64,000 nucleotides of DNA from positions 1 to 64,000 of the forward strand of contig CM053251.1 of assembly GCA_028583405.1 (NCBI GenBank), written 5' to 3'. The notes beneath the pieces are model-generated. The model worked only from the letters and a program-made list of their open reading frames with translations. It searched no databases and was not told the origin of the DNA. The translations under genes and the position numbers were made by a program. Origin of the DNA: Pogonophryne albipinna. Its lineage: Eukaryota > Chordata > Actinopteri > Perciformes > Artedidraconidae. Shown here one piece after another: positions 36,736 to 46,700 of this stretch (position 1 is its first letter; the number at the start of each line of letters is the position of its first letter).

Positions 36736-37570
36736 AAAGAGAAAAGGTTTAAGTTCCATTTGTCATGACGAGTAATTATCACCTTTTGAAAAAAAAGAAA
36801 TGTGTTTTATACGTCCTCATTAATGACTTTTATAAACTATTTATGATTTCTTAAAGGCATTTCTCCTTTTAAGGACAGTATTTCCTAATTATTGTGAAAT
36901 TAATTTAACTTTTCTATGACTTTTTGTAGTTTAATGATTTTCTGCAATAAGCTCTGACTTTTTATGAAAAATGAAATTGTTTTTTGTAACTTCTTTGACA
37001 AACATTGTAATGAAATTCTTGTGACTTTTAATTAATGTTTTGCAATATGCTATGACTTTTTTTTAATGGCACACTATACTATGACCTTTTCTGACACTAT
37101 TCAAAAACTATTATAGCATTTCTAAAGCTTTTACTTTCCGAGGACGTTCTGAAGACATTTAAAGGTGTGTGATTACTAAGACTTTTAAATGCCATACTTT
37201 ACCACGAGTGGAGGAAGAAGAAACCCGGCTGTCCTCAGATTTGTTCCAGAAACTCTGCACTCATCTTGGGGAGAAATGAAGAGAGGGAAGACAGCGTTCT
37301 GGTTTAAGACATTTAAAAAAATAATTTCTCTCTTTACTTTTTCAGGTATTTATTGTACATTCTTTTAAAACTCTTCACCTCGTCAAAAAAGTAAGGTGTA
37401 CAGAAGGGTTGATGTTATCTCAGGGATTTGTATGTATGAGGTTATTCTTTCCCTTTTAATTATTTATAGAATATTTAGAGTGGTTACATTCAATCTTTCT
37501 GCATTAAGTACTTAAGTACATTTTACTGATTAAAAACAAATGTCCTCAAGACACATAAACATGATTTTTT

Positions 37571-38855
37571 ATGACCCATCCATCCATCTTCTCCCGCTTA
37601 TCCGTGGTCGGGTCTCGGGGGTATCAGTTCCAGCAGAGAGCCCCAAACGTTCCTTTCCCCTCATCAACCAGCTCTGACTGGGGGATCCCAAGGCGCTCCC
37701 AGGCCAGCGAAGAGATATAATCCCTCCACCTGGTCCTAGGTCTACCCCTTGGTCTCTTCCCAGCTGGACGTGCCTGGAACACCTCCCTAGGGAGGCGCCC
37801 AGGTGGCATCCTAACTAGGTGCCCGAACCACCTCAACTGGCTCCTTTCGACGCGAAGGAGGAGCGGTTCAACTCCGAGTCCCTCCCTGATGACCGAACTT
37901 CTCACCTTATCCCTAAGGGAGACACCAGCCACCCTGCGGAGAAAACCCATCTCGGCCGCTTGTAGCCGCAATCTCGTTCATGACCCATCCTTCATGACCA
38001 TAGGTGAGGGTAGGAAGGGAAATGGCCCGGAAGACAGAGAGCTTTGCCTTCTGGCTCAGCTCCCTTTTCGTCACAACGGTGCGGTAAAGCGACTGCAGTA
38101 CCGCTCCCGCTGCTCCGATTCTCCGGCCCATCTCACGCTCTATTGTTCCCTCACTCGAGAACAAGACCCCGAGATACTTGAACTCCTTCACTTGGGGTAA
38201 GGACTCATTCCCTACTTGGAGTGGACAGTCCATCGGTTTCCTGCTGAGAACCATGGCTTCAGATTTGGAGGTGATGATCCTCATCCCAGCCGCTTCACAC
38301 TCGGTTGCGAACCGATCCAGTGAGTGCTGAAGGTCGCAGACCGATGAAGCCATCAGAACCACATCATCTGCAAAAAGCAGTGGTGCAATCCTTAGTCCAC
38401 GAACTGCAGACCCCCTCCCCCACGACTACGCCTCGAAATCCGATCCATGTATATTACAAACAGGATTGGTGACAAAGCGCAGCCCTGGCGGAGGCCAACC
38501 CTCACCGGAAATGGGTCCGACTTACTGCCGAGGACCTGGACACAGCTCTCGCTTTGGGAGTCCAGAGATTGGATGGCCCCGAGTAGAGACCCCCTCACCC
38601 CATACTCCCGCAGCACCTCCCACAGTAACTCCCTGGGAACTCGGTCATACGCCTTCTCCAAGTCTACAAAACACATGTAGACCGGATAAGCATACTCCCA
38701 GGATCCTTGCGAGAGTAAAAAGCTGATCCGTCGTTCCACGACCAGGACGGAATCCGCATTGTTCCTCCTCAATCTGAGGTTCGATAATCGGCCTGACCCT
38801 CCTTTCGAGTACCTTAGAGTAAACTTTCCCGGGGAGGCTGAGTAGTGTGATGCCT
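37571..38855 (-). mobile_element. LINE reverse transcriptase fragment (non-LTR retrotransposon), 5'-truncated and frameshifted
   Basis: On the minus strand from 38855 downward: GITLLSLPGKVYSKVLERRV, EEEQCGFRPGRGTTDQLF, then (shifted) FVDLEKAYDRVPRELLWEVL, VGLRQGCALSPILFVIYMDR, LLFADDVVLMAS (the catalytic FADD motif), FKYLGVLFSSEGTIEREM, LSVFRAISLPTLTYGHEGWV and RWFGHLVRMPPGRLPREVF. At least two frame changes and a stop beside the FADD box show it is dead. The 3' end has an atcc-type short repeat (37578). The clade is probably one of the teleost LINEs of the jockey/CR1/Rex assemblage. Confidence 0.9.
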
Positions 38856-38989
38856 AATTACAGTAATTACCACACCATTTTTTATGATAAACTACAATAA
38901 TACATTTGTCACGGTTTCCTAAACTATGACTTAATATGAAACTAAATCAAGCCATTCTACATCAAGTAACCTTTTCAATGCAGGACTTC

Positions 38990-39875
38990 TACTCATACTT
39001 CAAATAAAGGCACCTCTGTTGTTTCCCCGACTCAGACTGCAAGGAATCTGGGTGTGACCCTAGATAACAAACTGTCCTTCACTGCAAACATCGCTGCTAC
39101 AACCCGCTGCTGCAGATACACACTTTACAACATCAGGAGGATACGTCCCCAGCTGACCGAGAAAGCGACGCAGCTTCTGGTCCAGGCTCTCGTCATCTCA
39201 CGCCTAGACTACTGCAACTCCCTCCTGGCTGGTCTACCTGCATGTGCCATCCGACCTCTGCAGCTCATCCAGAATGCAGCGGCTCGTCTGGTCTTCAACC
39301 TTCCTAAATTCTCCCACACCACGCCGCTCCTCCGCTCCCTCCACTGGCTTCCGGTAACTGCTAGAATCCACTTCAAGACACTGGTACTTGCGTACCATGC
39401 TGCGAATGGATCTGGCCCTTCCTACATCCAGGACATGGTTAAACCGTACACCCCAGCACGTGCACTACGCTCTGCATCAGCCAAACGACTCGCTGCACCC
39501 TCGCTGCGAAGGGGACCCAAGTTCCCATCAGCAAAAACACGTGGGTTTGCTATCCTGGCTCCAAGATGGTGGAATGAGCTCCCCATTGACATCAGGACAG
39601 CAGATAGCTTACACACCTTCCAGACTGAAAACTCATCTCTTTCGACTCCACTTCGAGCAATAGAACTATTAACAAAGCACTTATATACTAATAAAGGACT
39701 GGCTTATCTATAGCCAGTTGAGTAGCACTTGAAATGTTTGGCTCTATGAAACCTGATGTACTTATATGATTCTGTTTTCTTCAAGTTTGTATCTTCTTGG
39801 TCGAACGCACTTATTGTGAGTCGCTTTGGATAAAAGCGTCAGCTAAATGCAATGTAATGTAACGTAATGTAAAGG
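38990..39875 (+). mobile_element. LINE (CR1/L2-type) ORF2 3' fragment
   Basis: The open frame 39054-39713 encodes the C-terminal part of a LINE polyprotein: LVQALVISRLDYCNSLLAGL, PLQLIQNAAARLVFNLPKFS, LLRSLHWLPVTARIHFKTLV and FAILAPRWWNELPIDIRTAD. It is followed by a 3' UTR and an aatgtaatgtaacgtaa-type short tandem tail. It is 5'-truncated. This is not a host gene. Confidence 0.9.
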
Positions 39876-40950
39876 GTCCAAAAAAACCTCCTCCACCACC
39901 ACTGGTTTGAGTGATTTGAAGATGATAAAACAGCTTTACATTTGTCAAAAATACCTGTCAGAAAATAGTAGATAATGAATCTCGTGTATTTCAACAAGTA
40001 GCTTTATAGATGTTACTAAAAGTGTTCAAAATAAATCCCTTTCTGAACACATTCAGGAGACTGATGCACCACAGGAGATTTACATTATCTTAGTATTCAG
40101 GACAACAAACACAGAGAGCTGTTCAAATTAGAAACATAAAAGGTAAACATTAAACTATATAAATACAATATCAATGTAGTGTCTTACATACAACAGTACT
40201 GTTTACGCTTCGCTATTGTGAGGTTGTAAACACGGAAGTGGATCGTCAAAACAACACATTCAGACCTTTCTGATGAATGCTGTGAGTAAACCTGACCCAC
40301 GCGTAAAACAACAACACTGTGCACTAACAGTATTTACTTACCAATGTTGACGGGATAGCAGAATGCGCAGGTTGTTTGTAGTGAAGGGAAAACGTCATCA
40401 AGTTATTTCACACCGGTGCTATGCATGGATGTATGGTGCCGTGCTGCTTCTCTGCACGATGAGACTTCCGGGTGGTTTTCTGCAGAGTGACTCCTTCCCA
40501 TGGCAGCAGATGCTGAACGCGTCACATGTAAACAACATATAGGTAAACTATTATATAGTGCAATTCTGCAGCAAAACTGTGGATTAAAAAGGGATACAAG
40601 CCCATTTTCATGCAACGCTGACGCATGCGTAAAGTGGATAGATCGCCAAATTGACCTTGGTCAAAAAATTGAAAGGCAGTGAAAAGTAAGTACATTTACG
40701 ATGTTTTATATATGATAAATATAATACTGTGAACATATCCATTTTGCATAACGAGTACTTAGACATTTTAATGTTACATGTTATACCGTTAAGTGTACAC
40801 AGTGATTGGCTGAACACATTATTCTCACAGCAGTGTGTACATTCAGTTACAGCCACTGCAGAAACACACTCCCGTTCATGACAATCAAAACAGCGGATAA
40901 TTACATTCATGTTCAACAGTCACTAAACACTGAGCAGTAACATTAAGGCT
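39876..40950. other. gart-arhgap20 interval, no feature recognised
   Basis: AT-rich intergenic sequence. A short GC-richer patch lies near 40420-40510. I see no open frame with family resemblance and no clear repeat. Confidence 0.4.
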
Positions 40951-40959
40951 CTGGATTCA

Positions 40960-41500
40960 CACAGGAACAAACATGGTTAGTGAGTCAGGGGGTTTTACAT
41001 GATGGTAACAAGTAGGAACCGAACACACATCTTCCACTCTGAGCTACATGACTGAACACACTTCACAGTTGTACTTCTTCTGTGGGAAATTGGACGTATG
41101 AAGTTACTACGCACCTAAACACATCTCAGTTGTCTAGGAGAGGTTTTGTCTTCTACTGTTTGGAAATTTGACTTGTAAATGTAGTGCACCTAACAAGAAT
41201 TGAACCTACAACCTCAGATCTTCTAACCCAACATCTATCACACTATATGTTCAGATATGCTTTCATAATGTCTGTTAGATCTTTTGATTCCTTCTCTTTG
41301 GGTGTTGGCTCTAACAATAAATTGATAAACATATTGCACACGGTGAGAGTTGAACTCACAAAGCTAATCCATCTGACAGGCAGTGTCACATAGAAATACA
41401 ACTAGTATGCAATAAGAAACTCATTAATTGAGGTGTTCAGCCCAAAAATGTCACATTTCCTGATGAGAATTGAGCTCATAACCGCAAAGCTTACATCGAG
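40960..41500 (-). repeat. Minus-strand tRNA-like modules, inverted partner of the 34.2-kb block
   Basis: On the minus strand, tRNA-like pieces lie at about 41065-40985 (tgtagctcagagtggaagat, gtgttcggttcctac), 41245-41165 (ggttagaagatctgaggttg, ggttcaattcttg), 41395-41335 and 41500-41455. The portion 41070-41470 matches 34170-34490 in reverse complement. Confidence 0.65.
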
Positions 41501-41989
41501 CAAGTATGCATTAAAATGTACTCAGTTTCAAAGGTTTTATTGTCAAGGTCTATCTTAGTAAGCTGAATTTGCAAATGCAGGTTTTTAGGCTTGTTATCAC
41601 AGCGTAAGAATATAGAAATGAGGCAGAGAGAAGATAATAAAGCAGCAGCCTTGTGGCCTATAGGGATCATATTTACATAATATAAACATGGCAAAAAGAT
41701 GCATGTGATCAATGCAAATCAATACAGGCGACGCGTGCGTAAAAAATGAACAGTAGGCAACAAAGTGAAACAACGGTCACACCTAAAAAGTGTAATGCTG
41801 CATATTTGTGCAGAAAAACATGCCATTTAAGCGCTAATGCAAGAAGCATTTGAGGTGTGGGTAAAAAATAGATCACAATAAAAGCACAGTTCTTCTGATG
41901 TTAATTAAAACTGTAACTAGTGGATAATCACATGACCTTAATCTACCAGTACGTGTGTACATCTGAACCACATTTGATTACAGTTTAGA

Positions 41990-42485
41990 TACTAACAGTG
42001 ACATTAAAGGTGGGGTAGGTAATTTTGGAGAAACCAGCTCGAGTGCGCTAGAATTTGAAAATACACAGTCGGAAGAAATCTGCCACTTCCTCACAGAGCC
42101 CCTCCTCCAACACACACGAACGCGCACATGACCAATGAGGGCACGAGATAAGTTTGTGCACAGATGGAAGGCTGACAGGCAGGTAGGCCATCCAGTTACT
42201 TTAGCCGGCTCAGATGATTGGTCGTGCTTTCTACAGCAACACGGCTTCCACAGATGATGTTTCTTTATGGATTTGTTATCAAAGCACTTCAGATATTCAT
42301 TGCTATCGGGATGTTAAGAGCATTCCATGGAATATAACAAAAAGTGTATCTCGAGCCGGTTTCTCAAACTTACCTACCCCACCTTTAGGGCCGTTCTTTC
42401 GTTAAAAAAAGCAAAGTGAAGTTCTAGTTTAAGTCACATGTGTGCCCAGACTGCCTTTACACTACAGGCTGAGTAAAAATAAGAA

Positions 42486-42522
<37 letters not shown>

Positions 42523-42800
42523 GCAGTTATTGCAGGAAGAAAGTGATGCTCATTTAGCGTCATAAAGCAAGTTTAACCCTTAACCATCTATTAAGTGTAC
42601 TTCTGAAAGCTGCCATGCTTCGACATTTCAATTTGAGGGCAAAAATAATCAAGTTAGTTATAAATAAAAACGTCTTTATTGGGGCAATCCAATGATTCAT
42701 TATTAATAGGAGATGATATACTTGTTTACAATAAAAAAAGGCAACACCAGGTAATTTAAATTGGCAGGTTTTTCCTTTGGCCTGATATACCAACACAATT
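41990..42800. repeat. Segmental duplication copy 1 (downstream of arhgap20)
   Basis: Shares agatactaacagtgacatta, cgttctttcgttaaaaaaag, cagactgcctttacacta, gaagaaagtgatgctcattt, aaaacgtctttattggg and ggcaatttaaattggcag-type sequence in the same order with 43850-47335. A MITE at 42006-42391 interrupts this copy. A TC/TA microsatellite is at 42487-42521. Confidence 0.85.
42006..42391. mobile_element. MITE with aaggtggggtaggtaa termini
   Basis: The left terminus aaggtggggtaggtaa and the right terminus ttacctaccccacctt are inverted repeats, flanked by TA on each side. The corresponding place in the 43.85-kb copy has no such sequence, which gives an independent empty site. Confidence 0.8.
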
Positions 42801-43068
42801 ATGCATCAACGATCCACCAGTTTGGACTAGAATTCAAGTATTATTTCAATACAAATAAATGTTTTTTCTGCATTAAGCGTGTTCCCTGTCTGGCATTAAG
42901 CACTAGGCAAAGTTTAAAATGTACTTAAGCCGTGTTTGTTTTACCTAAGCAAACTAATTAAAGTGTTGAAGGCAAACCCCAAAAGCAGTCATGCATTTAA
43001 GGTGCGGAATATCACATCTAACCACAGCAGTGACGTCTCGTTTATTTTCCTTGTTGCATCAAATCAAG

Positions 43069-43758
43069 TCACACATAAGACTCTTCAGCGAATAGCAGCT
43101 TCTCAAAGTCTTGTTCGGTGGATGAAGGGTCGCTGCATCTCCTCAACCACTCCCTGCGATTCTCCATGAGGGCGAGCGCCACCTGCTGGCCGCTTTGGGG
43201 ATTACTGCGCGGGTGAGAGGAAAAGTAGTCCCTCACTGTCTTGGTGTCACATGGGGAGAGGCAGAAATGGGACTGTGGTGAATCCACATGGGAGATTTTG
43301 AGTCCTGGGTCGCTGGGAAGTCGTGCCCGTGTGAAAGTGGACGATCGATCCACGAGCACTCGCCCAGGTTCAGACCCTCGTCGCTTTTGGAGCATGGCGT
43401 CGCATCCTTCTCCCACGGATTGAGACTTGTGTTGCTTGAACAGCGACAAAGAAGGCCTGCTATGCTTGAAGAATAAAGACGGAGATGGAGGCTTCATTTC
43501 ACTCTCTGCAGGGGAGTCTGAGGAGTGGATCCACAGGGAATGTGTGGGGATTTGAAGACTCCCTGTGGAGCGGTGATGTGTTGGTTGTCTCCCCTTCACA
43601 TGGCCTCCTCTTCCTCCTCCTCTTCCTCCTCCTCTTCCTCCTCCTCCTGCATCTTTAGAGGATGATATGGGCATGGGATGGCTGATTGATATCAGTTTTC
43701 TTCCTCCCTTTTCCCCCGCTTTTCCTTTCTCTGGTGCAGCTTTCCCAGTAAGTCCAGC
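43069..43758 (-). CDS. arhgap20: arhgap20 last coding exon
   Basis: A 690-nt exon, open throughout, beginning AGLTGKAAPEKGKAGEKGGR and ending DFEKLLFAEESYV with TGA. It includes a glycine/arginine run (GGGGRGGGRGGGRGG) encoded by a GGA/AGA microsatellite and a second RRGSEP motif. The C-terminal ESYV fits a class I PDZ ligand (S/T-x-hydrophobic). A possible poly(A) signal on the minus strand (tttatt on plus at 43041-43046) lies close after the stop; another is at 42672-42677. Confidence 0.75.
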   Translation of the reverse strand, partial: AGLTGKAAPEKGKAGEKGGRKLISISHPMPISSSKDAGGGGRGGGRGGGRGGHVKGRQPTHHRSTGSLQIPTHSLWIHSSDSPAESEMKPPSPSLFFKHSRPSLSLFKQHKSQSVGEGCDAMLQKRRGSEPGRVLVDRSSTFTRARLPSDPGLKISHVDSPQSHFCLSPCDTKTVRDYFSSHPRSNPQSGQQVALALMENRREWLRRCSDPSSTEQDFEKLLFAEESYV

Positions 43759-46700
43759 CTGTTTGGTAGAAAACACAGAATGACATTTGAGTTTAGTTTC
43801 TATTCACTTCTTATTGCAGGGTTTGACAGCTTTTTTCACATTGTTTCAAAGTTAAGATACTAACAGTGACATTAAGTGTGAAGTAAAACTCAAATGATGG
43901 TTATGTTGGTCGTTCTTTCGTTAAAAAAAGCAAAGTGAAGTTCCAGTTTAAATCACGGTGTGTGCCCAGACTGCCTTTACACTAGGGCTGCTCAATTAAT
44001 CATATTTTAATCGCGATTACGATTATGGCTTGCAACGATTACGAAAACAACGTAATCAAAATAAAACAATACTTAAAGTTCAGGGTAATCAACTGTTAAA
44101 AACACACTGTTCAAATGTTTTTTCTCCAATAAATTGTTTTCAAAGTAAATGGATAATCGTTTTTAATAATCGTGATATCAAGTGGAGTGAGTGGAATGTG
44201 TTGAATAGTTTTACCAAAATGTTGGCTATATGTTAAGGAGTGTTCAGGTTGTGACACGGCAACATGTTTGTTGACCTTGTTTATTGGTATTTATTATTTT
44301 GATATTATTTATTTAAATGTAGACATGAATGTATAATTTATTTTGTATTGGTTTTTCAGTTGATTACCCTGAACTTCAACAGTTAAAAAGTTCAAATTAT
44401 TATTTGTATTTGCTTTAAAGTACAATAAATGGATGTTTTCAAAGTCAATGAATAATCGCATTTAATAATCGCAATTACAATTATTGACCCAAATAATCGA
44501 GATTATGATTTTTGCCATAATTGAGCAGCCCTACTTTAAACTACAGGCTGAGTAACAATAAGAATCTATATGCAGTTATTGCAGGAAGAAAGTGATGCTC
44601 ATTTATCGTCATCAAGCGAGATCAACCCTTAACCGTTTACTAAGTGTACTTCGGAAAGCTGCTATGCTTTGACATTCAAATTTGAGGGCAAAATAATCAA
44701 GTTAGTTATAAATAAAAACGTCTTTATTGGGACAATCAAATGATTCATGATATATATAGTAGTATTGGGAGATGATATACTTGTTAACAATATAATTATA
44801 GTGGCGACTGTGGCTGCGCGGTCGTCTTTCAACCAGAAGGTTGTGGGTTCGATCCCAGCCCGTACAGCCAACATGTCGATGTATCCTTGGGCAAGATACT
44901 TAACCCTGAGTTGCTCCCGATGGCCGACGGTGTGTGAATGTGAGGTCCTAGAGTAAGGTACACTGCTCTGTGTGAATGGGTGTGAATGTGAGGTCCTAGA
45001 GTAAGGTACACTGCTCTGTGTGAATGTGAGGTCCGAGAGTAAGGTACACTGCTCTGTATGAATGTGTGTGAATGTGAGGTCCTAGAGTAAGGAACACTGC
45101 TCTGTATGAATGTGTGTGAATGTGAGGTCCTAGAGTAAGGTACACTGCTCTGTATGAATGTGTGTGAATGTGAGGTCCTAGAGTAAGGTACACTGCTCTG
45201 TATGAATGTGTGTGAATGTGAGGTCCGAGAGTAAGGTACACTGCTCTGTGTGAATGTGAGGTCCTAGAGTAAGGTACACTGCTCTGTGTGAATGTGAGGT
45301 CCTAGAGTAAGGTACACTGCTCGGTGTGAATGGGTGTGAATGTGAGGTCCGAGAGTAAGGTACACTGCTCTGTGTGAATGTGTGTGAATGTGAGGTCCTA
45401 GAGTAAGGTACACTGCTCTGTATGAATGTGTGTGAATGTGAGGTCCTAGAGTAAGGTACACTGCTCTGTATGAATGTGAGGTCCGAGAGTAAGGTACACT
45501 GCTCTGTATGAATGTGTGTGAATGTGAGGTCCTAGAGTAAGGAACACTGCTCTGTATGAATGTGAGGTCCTAGAGTAAGGAACACTGCTCTGTATGAATG
45601 TGAGGTCCTAGAGTAAGGAACACTGCTCTGTATGAATGTGTGTGAATGTGAGGTCCTAGAGTAAGGAACCACTGCTCTGTATGAATGTGTGTGAATGTGA
45701 GGTCCTAGAGTAAGGTACACTGCTCTGTATGAATGTGTGTGAATGTGAGGTCCTAGAGTAAGGTGCACTGCTCTGTGTGAATGTGTGTGCATGTGAGGTC
45801 CTAGAGTAAGGAACACTGCTCTGTGTGAATGTGTGTGAATGTGAGGTCCTAGAGTAAGGAACACTGCTCTGTATGAATGTGTGTGAATGTGAGGTCCTAG
45901 AGTAAGGAACACTGCTCTGTATGAATGTGTGTGAATGTGAGGTCCGAGAGTAAGGTACACTGCTCGGTGTGAATGTGAGGTCCTAGAGTAAGGAACACTG
46001 CTCTGTGTGAATGTGTGTGAATGTGAGGTCCTAGAGTAAGGTACACTGCTCTGTATGAATGTGTGTGAATGTGAGGTCCTAGAGTAAGGAACACTGCTCT
46101 GTGTGAATGTGTGTGAATGTGAGGTCCTAGAGTAAGGTACACTGCTCTGTGTGAATGTGAGGTCCTAGAGTAAGGTACACTGCTCTGTGTGAATGTGAGG
46201 TCCTAGAGTAAGGAACACTGCTCTGTATGAATGTGTGTGAATGTCAGGTCCTAGAGTAAGGAACACTGCTCTGTATGAATGTGTGTGAATGTGAGGTCCT
46301 AGAGTAAGGTACACTGCTCTGTATGAATGTGTGTGAATGTGAGGTCCTAGAGTAAGGAACACTGCTCTGTGTGAATGTGTGTGAATGTGAGGTCCTAGAG
46401 TAAGGTACACTGCTCTGTGTGAATGTGAGGTCCTAGAGTAAGGTACACTGCTCTGTGTGAATGTGAGGTCCTAGAGTAAGGAACACTGCTCTGTATGAAT
46501 GTGTGTGAATGTCAGGTCCTAGAGTAAGGTACACTGCTCTGTGTGAATGTGAGGTCCTAGAGTAAGGTACACTGCTCTGTGTGAATGTGAGGTCCTAGAG
46601 TAAGGAACACTGCTCTGTGTGAATGTGTGTGAATGTGAGGTCCTAGAGTAAGGTACACTGCTCTGTGTGAATGTGAGGTCCTAGAGTAAGGTACACTGCT

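Noticed and set aside
39054..39713. 219-codon plus-strand open frame as a host gene
   Set aside because: The sequence is the C-terminus of a LINE polyprotein with a typical 3' tail.
44829..46410. Minus-strand repetitive proteins of YLTLGPHIHTHS type
   Set aside because: They are translation of the SINE-internal VNTR; the repeat is non-coding.
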